From positions 7,831,864 to 7,895,863 of the forward strand of contig NC_085876.1 of NCBI RefSeq assembly GCF_034702125.1: 64,000 bases of DNA. The letters run 5' to 3'. Each line of letters opens with the position of its first letter. Position 1 is the first letter of the stretch. The translations under genes and the position numbers were made by a program. Of this stretch, positions 49,301 through 58,193 are shown piece after piece. This stretch comes from Engraulis encrasicolus. Lineage: Eukaryota > Chordata > Actinopteri > Clupeiformes > Engraulidae. The notes beneath the pieces were generated by a model. It saw only the letters and a program-made list of their open reading frames with translations, searched no databases and was not told the origin of the DNA.

Positions 49301-52300
49301 GTAAAAATGGCAAGGAAAGGTTGGAAAAATATGATGATTGAAAGTTTAGGAGTGATACAATAGAAATGGTAGGCCTGTTTATATTACAGTGAGATGAGAA
49401 ACTATCAAGACAAGACACTTCTGGTGATTCACACTAAGTTAGTGAAAATTAAACTGTAGGAAGGCCTGTTGATAAACAAAATAAAATATTAAAAATATAT
49501 ATTTTATCTTTTTTTCTGTGAGGATTGCTTCTTTGGGCCAGTTCAAATGGTGAGATGCAGAGAGGTGGAGGGCCGGTCAAAGGGGCCTGGCGGGCCGCAT
49601 CCGGCCCCCGGGCCTTAGTTTGGGGACCCCTGTAGAGTAAGCTTATTTTGGAAACATCAGAAATGGACCATAGTGGACCAAATACGAATTTAGAGTATGG
49701 TGGCACTAGGGCCTACTTCAAGCAACTCCACAGGTCGACAAGGAAAACCCTTGATTAAATCTGGGGCATTGTTACAGATGTAAACCCACCGACCAGTTCT
49801 GAATGTGAATGTGAATGTTGAAATCTGAATGTTGAAATACTGACTATGTCCAATTAAAATGAGATTACAAACTGCGTCATCAGCCAGCAGTCGTGGCACA
49901 CCTCTGCCAAAAACAGAGGGGTCAAGAGAAAGGCCATTTCAGGTCAATCCACCTTATTCCTGGCGTAACTACTCTAGAAGGCAACAGAAAAGGAATGCAA
50001 TTTCCAGTTTCAGAATTCCCACATAATCGAATACCTAAGCAGCAACTTTGTAAGCATTTGTGTGTAACACAACTTTCAATGTGCTGGTTTAAATCTTTAT
50101 GGTAAGCTAGGGAACAATCTGACCAGTTTATAGCTGTACAAATTACTACATTTATGTTGTTATATTATCAAAGGCTACTGTTTCCATATCGTAATTCCAA
50201 TCTGTAAGCGCAGCAGACAGCAGATCTCTCTCAAGTTGTGATTGGCTGTTGCTCCCCCATATTTACAATAAGTCTTCCTGTCTTTCTGTTTCAGTGGCAT
50301 AGCACATTTATAATATAGGAAATAGCATTATATCACACTTACTGTAGCTGGTGCTTTTATCCAAAGTAATTTAGAGTGATTACATTGTCAGTAATTACAG
50401 TCACTGGAGCAGTGTGGGGAAGAGGTTCCTTGCTGGAGGGCACTCTAGTGGAGGGAGGAAGGGAGAGGTAGAGGTGGGATTCGAACCTGCAACCCTGTGA
50501 TATAAATACCAACTCCCTAACCCTGAGGGCACATCTATACCAGTCTACATAGTTCGCAGGATACAAATCTGCATGAGGAGGACACCCCGCTTCATTGTGC
50601 ATTACAACAAAATACATGGCTACTTTTTACATGAAAGCCTCATTGTAAGACATTGCTAACCACTAGCCAACTGTATGTTGATATAAATTCTTAATAGTTT
50701 ACATATCTATCATCTGGGAAAACTGGACCACTGGAGAAACACTGTACTGGGTCACATTTTGTGTATTCGCGCCTTTGCCATTTTATGACTACCATTCAAC
50801 AGCCATAAACATGGAAAAGGTCATCATAAGTGACTACATTTCTCACCCTCTCATGAAGACTCTAGCCAACTAATATCACTCTTAGATCTCGTGCAGAGAT
50901 TGGTCCAATGTCCACACATTTCCTCAAGTCATGCATACAAAAGGCAAAGTAAAAAAACAAATCAGTACAGACAGACCAGAAGTGCACATCCATCATTTGT
51001 ATGCCCATTGTGCAGTACATGCAAGATGAGATCAATGAAACAGTGTCCACGTGTTGCTGTAGCTCCCAAAAGAATAAGCTTACTGAACCACTATGACAAC
51101 TTACTCGGCACTGATGGAGACTCTGGTGGCTTACAAAATGTCATACAAAGACTGAGTGGATTCTCTTTTTCCCTCTGTTATCGATTGCATACAAGAGCCA
51201 GCTTCCCATCACATCATGAAGTTCATAATTGGGTTTTTGTTATTGGTTGCTCAAGGGCACCTCAGCCATGGAGTGCAGTAGGGAGTGGAAAGGTGGGATT
51301 CGAACCTGCAACCCTGTGATCTACAATCCAACTTCCTAACCATAACACAACTTCCGCTTTTCGTACAATAAAGGGTCGACAGATAGTCTAGACAGACAGT
51401 CTTATTTCAGCATTTCAACATCATAATTTATTAACAAGTAATATATGTGGGATATTTACTTCATAAAACACCTGGATTCGGCCCTGCCGTGGCCTAACGG
51501 TAGGGTTCTGGGTTACTACGCCAGTGACCCGGGTTTGATTCCGGCCTGGGTCATTTGCAGATCCTCCCCATCTCTCTCTCCCACTCGCTTCCTCGCACCA
51601 TCTTCTACTTCCCAATCAAATAAAGGCAAAAAAGCCCTAAAAGAACCAGATTACCCACTTCTGCAAGTCTTTACATTTATCATTCCCCATGTTCATTCAC
51701 CATTACAATTCATTGCGGTAAATGCCTGGAATACATTGGTACAATCCAAAAGCCTTCTTTCATTCTATATATATAATACCATCTGGGGAGCAAGACACAA
51801 TACCTCACACCCTAGAGTGCAGCAGGATGCTTTCTCCTTTCTTCTTCAAAGAGACCCACCATGCATCCAGGAGGAATAGTTCACACAACAACAGGTTCAA
51901 ATAACCTGTTTAGTCCATCCCGCTGCACAGCTGGTGGCTGCTGTCAAAAGCAATGCCTGACCTCACGTGAACCCAAACCACCAGTTCAACCACTTATGCA
52001 CTAATTACTAGCGGTGTTTTGGGGAGAGTTCTGACTGTGTCTCAGGTTGGGGTCAGCTGCTTGTGATTTACCACATACACCTTGTTTTTTATTCATTTTG
52101 TGCACTATAAATCTGTGTCATTAAGTAGGTTTGTGTATTAAATACTGTTTTCTGTTTTTGGTGCTGCTTATACACCATTCAATACAAATACATAACCCCA
52201 TTGAGCAAATATTAAATGTTGCTTTTTACCTCGGTTGGTCTGCAGCATTTTTTTTGTAGTGAAACCAAATTAAATCTAAGTATGTTTGGACAAAATTGAA

Positions 52301-53901
52301 CAAAATGTTGTCTTTAACTCATTCAGTGCCATGGACTCGAATCCGCGTTTTTTCATAATGTGTGGCAAAGTGCCAAAGACTCGATATCGAGTCAATTGCG
52401 TTTTTTTATGGGGGGCGGTGCCTAACACCTTGATCTGGCTTGTGTAAACATTTTTGAGTTGTAATCACAAGGGAACTCAAACTGTGGATGATGTGTGAGC
52501 AGTGTCTGTGGGGATATGTGATATTTTAACCTCGTCTCAAAAAAGAAACTAGTCCACTTCTTTGATCTCTTGAACACTTTTCATTGGAAACGAGTTAGGC
52601 AGGCTACACAGTGGATCTGACTAATGATAGGCCTACATTGCTAGCACACAGCTAACTAGCCTGATCAAGAAATGTCTGACACATAATCAAAACAATAGGC
52701 CTACACAAAACAAATACTAATATGCTGACATGAGGATTCAATCAGCTAACATTGGTGCAGCAGTGTTCCACTGTGCATGACTACTTCCAACGCACCGATC
52801 ATTCATCCAAACAGTATTGCTTGACCTTCACGCATGATGTCAGCCTCAAACTAGAGGGCAGTATTTGTTTCTTTCTTTGTTTTCGTGATTGGAGAATGTG
52901 TGCGAAGAAGACGCGTTGTCTCCGACACCATGGCAAGAGGGCGCAACAAGAGGCGGCGGCCAGCCGGCCATTTCAAGCAGCTAACTTTGCAACAGAGCCT
53001 TTCAAGAGGACCCACTAGCACGCAAGGGGAAGCCAGAGGCAGAAACCATGAATCATATTACAGCCCGCAGCCTGCCAGAAGCTGAAGTCGCAGTGCCTCC
53101 TCTGATGGATCGGATTGCACGTAGAACTACAGAGACAGAAGGCAAAGAACAGAGAGACGCAGGGCTTATCCCGAGGGATCGGATTTCAGCGAGCCCACTA
53201 CGAGCAGAGGCAGAAGGGCAGAGAGAAGTCGCAGTGCCTCCCCTGATCATGACCGGAGTTCAGCGAACCAGACCCAGATAGCTCTGATGACTGGATACCT
53301 ACCTGTAGCTCCCCAGCTAGCAGCAGGAGCGCATCCCCCCAGCCTCCCCGACGGACTCGTGAACATTCAGCAGGTGAGTTGAGCTAAAGTTTGGGTTGAA
53401 TGCTGATGCATGTCCCTTTCCCCACACGTGTTAGTTCAGTCAGTTCATTTTCTGATGTTTTACTAGTTCTACTACTAACATGAAGCAATTGATCATTTTA
53501 CAGACGCATCTGGGCGGTTTAAGACTAAGAGCTCCTTGTGACAGCTGCGAATACAGGTAAGACATTGCTGTGATTTTGTGCGTCAATAAATGTAGCCTAA
53601 TTGCAGTACCATGCATCGGCTATAACACCGTTTTGCTGATGCTGAATTTGCCGTCGATCGTCAGTGTGGATAAAAAGTAGACTACTGCTGAGCGCAATGT
53701 AATGAAATCCCCACATTGAAGCGCTATCAGCTCACATTTACGCACCAACTTTGGTTTGATGTAATGGGGTGTATTGCTGGCACGTTCCATACTTTCCAGA
53801 TCATATTTGTATGGTTCATAGCCTACTTCACGTTGTTTTGATAACGTCGGTGTCTTGTGCAGCATTGAATGTCATTTTTTTTATGACGTGATACAGAGTG
53901 T

Positions 53902-53992
<91 letters not shown>

Positions 53993-55143
53993 AACTAGAA
54001 GCACTACTGTACATAAATGGCTGCTGAAAAACTTGAAAAAATGTTGCCTTTGAAATGTTTACACAATGTTTTCTATGAATTGAAGAATCTTCGAAATGTG
54101 GTTGTAATAGCCTAATAAATGTTTATTTTTTATTCATAAAAAATGTTTGTCGGTGTTATTTTTGGTTCATTATACAATGGGATGACTTTTCAAAGTGTTT
54201 GAGATGCCCACTGAAGCAAAAAATAATTATGATAAAAAGCCATTTTCTGCTTGAAATGTTGCTTTTCACAAAAAGCCTTTTTTCCTCAGCTTTTCTGTCA
54301 GAAATCAGCATTTTTAGTGATGCCCACCCATGTTCAGGAGACTATTACTAAAGAATGGAAACGGGTACAAACAACCTGTTTTTTTCTGATGATAAAGGAA
54401 AGTCTGAAGTTTCCTATGGTATGTTGGTTGTTGATATGGACAAAGAACTCAATTTTTTATGGCTCTTGAAAAAACACTCAAATGTTGAAAAAAGCCTGGC
54501 ACTGGGATGTTCTGAATTTGAAAATGGCTGGCACTGAATGAGTTAACAACAAAATTCAACTTTGGACAAACATACCTACAATGTTATTGCCCTCATCACA
54601 TGTCCTGAAACATTTGGACACCACAACTCATTTTTGCTGGACACTTCATGGAGCAGCATCAGGCTTCTTGCCAACATACAGTAATTAAGATTCTGTCTGT
54701 CTGCACTTTGCATAGCGACCGCGTGGCCACAATGTTGCAGGTAGCCTACATTCCATGCATTCTGTTACTTTGACTAAACATTTTGGCCCTCAGACATCGT
54801 TCGATAGAGCTACGTACTCCTGTCATATTCCACGACTGGATCAATCGTTCGATTCCTCCCTCTCTTACTACGATTGTCTCCCTCACTCACTCTCACTCAT
54901 ACTCTCGCCTCATCAACATCTGCTTGTTTGGATGGATGCACGAGAGGTACCAGCCAATAGACTTTTTGACTCACCGAAAGAGTTCTCTCTTGCCTTCCAT
55001 GTGCAAGTGTTTGTCTGAGGGGTCGTGTGTTGCCAGCGGTTGTTGGCCAGAGGAGGAGGGCATGGACGCTGCAACCGACTTCGCGCTGCAACTCGAGTCT
55101 TGCACACAGAGGACCACGGCAGGCGAACTCTCGTCAGAAACAT
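37343..55143 (-). CDS. tmlhe: Trimethyllysine dioxygenase, mitochondrial (8 coding exons)
   Basis: Fe(II)/2-oxoglutarate dioxygenase that hydroxylates N6-trimethyllysine, the first step of carnitine synthesis, in mitochondria. Coding exons in transcript order: 55143-54975, 48094-47918, 46027-45742, 43863-43744, 42300-42177, 41004-40892, 38982-38844, 37474-37343. All borders are GT..AG and phases close to 1260 nt, 419 aa (human 421). The arginine-rich start ([20 protein letters not shown]) suits a mitochondrial presequence. The conserved N-terminal [13 protein letters not shown] block follows. Iron ligands are His240 and Asp242 ([13 protein letters not shown]) and His387 ([10 protein letters not shown]); Arg residues in the C-terminal [12 protein letters not shown] block suit 2-oxoglutarate binding. 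All active-site residues are present. Unusual points: a transposon sits exactly at the exon 7 acceptor, and decayed exon 2 copies lie in intron 1. Confidence 0.97.
38486..38650. mobile_element. MITE with AAGAGTGT ends and a 20-bp perfect palindrome
   Basis: CCTTTAAGAGTGT at the left and ACACTCTTAAAGG at the right are inverse ends. At 38500-38519 lies the perfect palindrome CCGTCACACCGGTGTGACGG. Lies in tmlhe intron 7. Confidence 0.7.
38844..38982 (-). CDS. tmlhe: tmlhe coding exon 7
   Basis: Encodes [20 protein letters not shown] through [10 protein letters not shown]; donor AAG|GTACGA. The acceptor CCCTACAG|GTAT is one copy of a target-site duplication made by a transposon at 38988-39345, so its upstream splice signals are transposon-derived. 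Confidence 0.95.
38988..39345. mobile_element. hAT-like element inserted at the tmlhe exon 7 splice acceptor
   Basis: Rich in TTAACCGGT words, with inverse ends GGGATGG and CATCCCTA. The sequence ATACCTGTA occurs directly before it (38979-38987) and directly after it (39345-39353), a 7-9-bp target duplication. On the transcript strand this duplicate reads TACAG|GTAT, the exon 7 acceptor. No coding capacity. Confidence 0.85.
39503..39593. repeat. (GGAT)n microsatellite
   Basis: About 22 GGAT units with a GTAT variant, in tmlhe intron 6. ATCC-type translations (IHPS repeats) are artefacts. Confidence 0.96.
40892..41004 (-). CDS. tmlhe: tmlhe coding exon 6
   Basis: Encodes [20 protein letters not shown] and [16 protein letters not shown]; acceptor TGTGCAG, donor ACG|GTACGC. 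AT-rich simple sequence follows the donor. Confidence 0.97.
41165..41690. repeat. Composite foldback: inverted arms around a retroposon end
   Basis: Left arm (about 41170-41270) and right arm (about 41505-41685) are inverse over AGGGTCACA, GACGTGCTTTGTAATT and CCTGACA segments. The centre carries AAGTCAAGTTTATTGTCAAT followed by ACATAGACAGTA units, a retroposon 3' end with simple tail. Lies in tmlhe intron 5. Confidence 0.65.
42177..42300 (-). CDS. tmlhe: tmlhe coding exon 5
   Basis: Encodes [20 protein letters not shown] and [20 protein letters not shown]; acceptor CTCTGCAG, donor [20 protein letters not shown] is a hallmark of this dioxygenase family. Confidence 0.97.
42508..42714. mobile_element. 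hAT-like non-autonomous element
   Basis: Ends CAGGGCTGG and CCAGCCCTG; GGGCCC-rich interior; 207 bp, non-coding. The flanking 8-mers GTGCTGAG and GTACTGGG match at six of eight positions, a diverged target duplication. Lies in tmlhe intron 4. Confidence 0.75.
43581..43695. mobile_element. Palindromic MITE, sibling at 62178-62380
   Basis: CTAAGAAGCTGGTTCAGAAG and its inverse at the right end form arms of about 30 bp (core AAACCAGGTT). Lies 48 bp past tmlhe exon 4 on the transcript. Confidence 0.75.
43744..43863 (-). CDS. tmlhe: tmlhe coding exon 4 (iron-binding His and Asp)
   Basis: Encodes [20 protein letters not shown] and [16 protein letters not shown], with the HxD iron motif at His240/Asp242; acceptor CACCTAG, donor TGTGG|GTACGT. 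Confidence 0.97.
45624..45710 (+). mobile_element. tRNA-derived SINE, 3' fragment
   Basis: Only the 3' body is present: CCCATCTCCCCACTCATTTC, CACTGTCCTGTC and a GAAGGCATAAAAGCCCT tail. It lies 32 bp past the tmlhe exon 3 donor. Confidence 0.75.
45742..46027 (-). CDS. tmlhe: tmlhe coding exon 3
   Basis: Largest exon, [20 protein letters not shown] to [15 protein letters not shown] and QRVSLI; acceptor TGTCACATAG, donor ATCAG|GTGACT. A (GGAT)n array begins 26 bp upstream of the acceptor, just behind its pyrimidine tract. Confidence 0.96.
46053..46145. repeat. (GGAT)n microsatellite beside the tmlhe exon 3 acceptor
   Basis: About 23 uninterrupted GGAT units; on the tmlhe strand (ATCC)n runs straight into the exon 3 pyrimidine tract. 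Confidence 0.97.
46283..46347. repeat. (AAAG)n microsatellite
   Basis: AAAG units with GAAGG variants in tmlhe intron 2. Confidence 0.95.
46590..46752. mobile_element. MITE, second copy at 7721-7892
   Basis: Inverse ends (AGGTTTATCGTTTGCAAACA against TGTTTGTAAACGAAAAACCT) and an interior shared with 7721-7892, including CATGGTTGGCTGCTTA. Confidence 0.72.
47918..48094 (-). CDS. tmlhe: tmlhe coding exon 2
   Basis: Begins with AG completing Glu57, then [20 protein letters not shown] and [20 protein letters not shown]; acceptor TTTTCATAAG, donor ACAT|GTGAGT. Contains the N-terminal Cys/His/Asp-rich motif conserved in this enzyme family. Confidence 0.96.
48220..48325 (-). pseudogene. Decayed tandem copy of tmlhe exon 2 edge (copy A)
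   Basis: The reverse strand reads [20 protein letters not shown] then RSVSYYN behind an intact CATCAG acceptor, against the functional [20 protein letters not shown]. Only the 5' half of the exon is present and no donor follows. Asp and Cys of the conserved motif are replaced (by Tyr and Ser). Confidence 0.85.
48530..48660 (-). pseudogene. Decayed tandem copy of tmlhe exon 2 edge (copy B)
   Basis: CAGGTAGTCAAACTACATAA and CTATAGTTCACCTATGACG align with the exon 2 acceptor edge and adjoining intron, but stops and substitutions break the frame. Confidence 0.75.
48710..48835 (-). pseudogene. Decayed tandem copy of tmlhe exon 2 edge (copy C)
   Basis: CACAGGTAATCGAACTGCAT and CGTATCTCACCTCTGGCAG align with the same edge. 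The following AAAGTTATAGGTTATG matches the intron bordering the real exon 2 (48117-48132), so intron and exon edge were copied together. Confidence 0.75.
48974..49632. mobile_element. hAT-like element with CAGGGGTCC ends
   Basis: Left end CAGGGGTCCTCAAACTTT and right end AGTTTGGGGACCCCTG are inverse, and the interior is rich in GGGGCC/CCGGCC near both ends. 659 bp without transposase. A hairpin-motif repeat (49109-49160) lies inside. Confidence 0.75.
50395..50530 (-). mobile_element. SINE-type retroposon (second family)
   Basis: Reverse orientation: GGGATTCGAACCTGCAACCC is an inverted B box, with TCCTTGCTGGAGGGCACTCT as the counterpart of the AGCAAGG body. Confidence 0.65.
51235..51350 (-). 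mobile_element. SINE-type retroposon (second family)
   Basis: Reverse orientation: TTGCTCAAGGGCACCTCAGC then GGGATTCGAACCTGCAACCC and TTCCTAACCATAACAC, the inverse of a tRNA-like head. Confidence 0.7.
51480..51642 (+). mobile_element. tRNA-derived SINE, best-preserved copy
   Basis: GCCGTGGCCTAACGGTAGGG (A-box-like), GGGTTTGATTCC (B-box), CCCCATCTCTCTCTCCCACT and AATAAAGGCAAAAAAGCCCT tail. Confidence 0.88.
52931..53085 (+). pseudogene. Fragment of transposase-like N-terminus
   Basis: Starts [20 protein letters not shown] and runs 51 codons, then stops. Downstream in other frames come [12 protein letters not shown] and [13 protein letters not shown]. The low-complexity acidic/basic head fits the variable N-terminus of piggyBac transposases, but no DDE core follows. 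Confidence 0.45.
53903..53990. repeat. (AC)n microsatellite
   Basis: About 44 AC units inside the piggyBac-like relic. Confidence 0.96.
54975..55143 (-). CDS. tmlhe: tmlhe coding exon 1 (presequence)
   Basis: From ATG at 55143-55141 to donor TTTCG|GTGAGT. Encodes [20 protein letters not shown] and ends [20 protein letters not shown] plus Ser-Phe. The final region resembles the HTxxxxxxCxW..F end recalled for the mammalian presequence, and the phase joins exon 2 as F-E-V-S-Y. The base string just before the ATG (TTTTTCTGCATTTCAG) looks like a 3' splice site, so an untranslated exon may lie further upstream. Confidence 0.85.
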
Positions 55144-55560
55144 GTTCTGAAATGCAGAAAAATACAGACTCCTTGTTGAAACAACTGATTAGTTTGTAAA
55201 GGAGTTTGCATGTCATGTAGTAAACGTCAAGCGCTCTGTTAGCCAGCCACATACATTGTTTGGTCAGCCAGCAGTGATTATCACAGTGCTAGCAGATCAG
55301 CGCTACAAAATATAGTAGAACTTACCTACTTACTGTCGTCAAACTGTAATCGAAGACAACACTTTGAATGTTCTAACAACAGACACGGGCTTCCCTTCGC
55401 GAGGTACTGTTGCCATAAAGTCTTTGGAAATCAATGATTGAACTGCTTCTCTTCTCACCGGTCAAGATTTTACAGCCGTCACAGCTATATTGGACTAGTT
55501 CACGAGGAGCGTGTCTGCGCAGACGCGCCAGCATGTTATGCTTCTAGTCTACGCAGTACT
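55144..55560 (-). promoter_or_regulatory. tmlhe: Candidate tmlhe 5' region
   Basis: Sequence upstream of the tmlhe ATG. A CpG-containing patch at 55495-55535 includes the palindrome GTCTGCGCAGAC. A splice-acceptor-like string lies directly before the ATG, so this may be intron plus an upstream untranslated exon rather than promoter. Confidence 0.3.
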
Positions 55561-55868
55561 CTTTGTGTGTAGGGTGTAGCTTGATGATACGGATCGATTT
55601 GGCCTGATATGGCCTGATTTGCGCCTCGCCTGTAGAAAGATATGGGTTTTTTGAATACCTGCAAAAATCCCCAATTTTCCCAATTGCAAACCATTTTTAT
55701 TTTTATTTTCTTAAATAAAAAGCTTGCTTCTCTAAAGTTGCAATTTGCAATGCAAATGAGATCATAACTCATAAAACTGGCTAATTTATATACAAAGAAA
55801 ATCAGATTCATTTTGACGTAGCTTGGCTAGAAAATATTTCTCTGTGCCTGTTAAAAGTAACAGTAAGG

Positions 55869-55985
55869 CCTAATAGGTCATGGGGACTCAGGTTCGTGTC
55901 TGCCCTTGGTCATAAAAGCCTACCAACCTAGGCCTATATCCCACATCTTTCTCCCACTTGTTTCCTGCTCATCTCTCCACAGTCT
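55869..55985 (+). mobile_element. tRNA-derived SINE copy (degenerate)
   Basis: TCATGGGGACTCAGGTTCGTGTC resembles the head and B box, followed by CCCACATCTTTCTCCCACTTG and TCATCTCTCCACAGTC. Confidence 0.55.
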
Positions 55986-56407
55986 TTTTGTGAATAGGCA
56001 GCGCCAAGCAAAATAATTACAACATAAATGCATTGTAAACGGATGGAAGGATTATGGAATTAAGTGTCCCATGCAAAAGAAATATACAGCGTGTATACAC
56101 AAATCTAAAAGAGCTGTATACACTGACTTTGAATGAAAAATAAATAAATAATTATGGTCATGGACACACAAGCACATAGTTATTTACTAAAGCAGGGGTC
56201 ATAGGAAAGTAATTGAAGGGCTTTAAAGCTCACAAGGCTTTTGGGACCAATCAGTCTGTATAGGAATCTGACCAAAAAGCCGTGGCATGATGGTCAAAGC
56301 ACATCTGCTGCCATAGTGATCATCACACCATCACATTGGCTGCAAGTCAAATCTACTTTCTCTACTTAGTCAAAATGGACCCCTCATATAAGGTCTTACT
56401 GTACAAG

Positions 56408-56562
56408 AACCTCTGCCGTGGCCTAACGATAGGGCACGCGGTTACTATGCTGGTGACCCAGGTTCAATCCCTGCTCGGATCATTAACCGGTCCTTCCACG
56501 CCTCTCTCTCCGCTATCATTTCCTGTCTCTCTCTCACTAAAGCCCTAAAATATCTTTGTTTA
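56408..56562 (+). mobile_element. tRNA-derived SINE copy
   Basis: CTCTGCCGTGGCCTAACGAT, GGTTCAATCCC and CCACGCCTCTCTCTCC; same family as 51480-51642. Confidence 0.85.
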
Positions 56563-57148
56563 AAACTACTTTCGCCCATCTCTTGATGCAAAACTCAAGG
56601 ATCTCACTGATGATCAAAGTTTTTATGCAATAGTTTACAACAGCACAATTCAAAGGTCATTCTTGCATTTACAGTCAGATGCTGACTGCAGAATAGCCCC
56701 AAAAGTCGCTCTGTTTTAGTTCACAGCGAAGACAGACTGAGCGATAAAGAGGCAAGAGGCATGCAATCCACCGGAGAAGTAGTTTGACTCAAAGACTATT
56801 GATTAGGAGGAGACAAATCATATGGAGTTTCTTCTGGAATCAGTGTGATGTCATGTAAGGTTCAAAGTTGCATTTCTATGAGATGTCTATGCCCCTTTAA
56901 GAGAATGAAAGGAGTTCAGTGAGAAAGTCACACCGATTTACAATACCGGATTTGATCCCACTCTGTTGCATTGGTGATAGGTAAAAAAACAAGCAATCCC
57001 GCATCTGACACCATTTGATTCAAACTCAGGCCTCACTGGGCCTCTGACCGCTATCTCCTCATCCGCTTTACATTTGTAGTGCAGCTGATACTTGCAGCAT
57101 GCCAGACTCCTGTAGTGTAGACCTTCAATGTGCTGCAACTATATTCTG

Positions 57149-57228
57149 CAGTGTTCATTTAACACTTAGAGAGTTGATTTGGCATCATTTGGACTTAAAT
57201 GAACTCTTTAAGTGTTGAATTAACACAG
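57149..57228. mobile_element. Hairpin MITE
   Basis: Arms of about 32 bp (57149-57180 and 57197-57228) are inverse over AACACTTAGAGAGTTGATTT with a 16-bp spacer. Confidence 0.7.
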
Positions 57229-57688
57229 CAACATTTACTGTGTACAGTAGATGGTGACTGTACTGAATTGAAAGCTGGTGACGTCAAACAGTTGAATCGT
57301 GAAAACCTCTCCATACAGCCATTAGACAAGAAATTGGTGGACAGAAACCTTAACCCCTCTAACACAGACAGAGTCTATGTTATAACCGTATTGTCACCAA
57401 AAATGATAATAACCTGTTCTTAACAATCATGATGTAGTTATGTGAGATGGAGGTTGAAGGGGAGGCAATGGGAATGTCGACACCAGTGTACTCTAATCAC
57501 CGGAAGAGCAGAGATAGAAGGTTTATAAATGAGCGGGCAGGCATCGGCTCTAGGTAAATGAATGAGAATGCAAGGGAGAGGGTGTGCCCAAGAACAAGGA
57601 TAGTGATTGGTTGGTTAATGCAAGTGAGTAATTGAGCTAAATACTTCTCATCTTCCTGGCAGAATTTAACACCTTACAACTTACATTG

Positions 57689-57935
57689 GAAGGCTTTATT
57701 TGCAAAACGGTGTATCTCCATTTTATAGAATGTTGGGAAATTGACATTTTTGAACTGGGCATTCCATTGAAATGCATTACAAAATGCATTTTATATAGCT
57801 TAAAAAAGTATGTTCTCAAAATATTTGACTGGTAAGAATTCACACATGGGTGATATGACCTCTGAACAGTCATTTCCAATAATAAAATGCAAAAGTCAAA
57901 AAATGGAGATACACCGTTTTGCAAATAAACCCTTC
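57689..57935. mobile_element. Inverted-repeat MITE
   Basis: GAAGGCTTTATTTGCAAAAC at the left is inverse to the right end over about 36 bp (shared core ACGGTGTATCTCCATTTT). Confidence 0.78.
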
Positions 57936-57987
57936 ATTTCTTAACAATCATGATGTGTGATTTCAGCGGAGTAAATAGGCCAATCAG

Positions 57988-58142
57988 GGGTTGTGGTGGC
58001 TTAGTGGGTTAAGAGACACTATTCCATTAAGCCGCGGGCCTGAATTTGAGTCCGGCTTGAAGTCATTTCTTTCTCCCACCACTTTCCTGTCACCATATTC
58101 ACTGTCATATCACCAATGAAGGCACACAAAGCCCAAAAATAG
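57988..58142 (+). mobile_element. tRNA-derived SINE copy
   Basis: GTGGTGGCTTAGTGGGTTAA head, TTTGAGTCC B-box-like, TTTCTCCCACCACTTTCCTG and GAAGGCACACAAAGCCC tail. The A box resembles a different tRNA arm than the other copies. Confidence 0.75.
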
Positions 58143-58193
58143 AGCAGGCCCATCAACAGGTCCATCTGCACTAATAGATTATGCTGTGCCACT

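Larger units (their letters stand above)
52318..54542 (+). mobile_element. piggyBac-like relic in tmlhe intron 1
   Basis: Bounded by TTAA on both sides (52314-52317, 54543-54546) with inverse ends CTCATTCAGTGCCA and TGGCACTGAATGAG, the TTAA specificity and CAGTGCC ends expected of piggyBac. At 52931-53372 it carries a piggyBac-N-terminus-like fragment in broken frames: an arginine-rich start ([20 protein letters not shown]), RSRSASSD repeats and DSSDDWIP. The catalytic core is absent, so it is non-autonomous. Contains a (AC)n array at 53903-53990. Confidence 0.65.

Noticed and set aside
54971..55252. 93-codon minus-strand frame beginning MWLANRALDV
   Set aside because: Overlaps tmlhe coding exon 1 in another frame; the frame at 55143 ends on a good donor in the right phase and resembles the known tmlhe presequence end.
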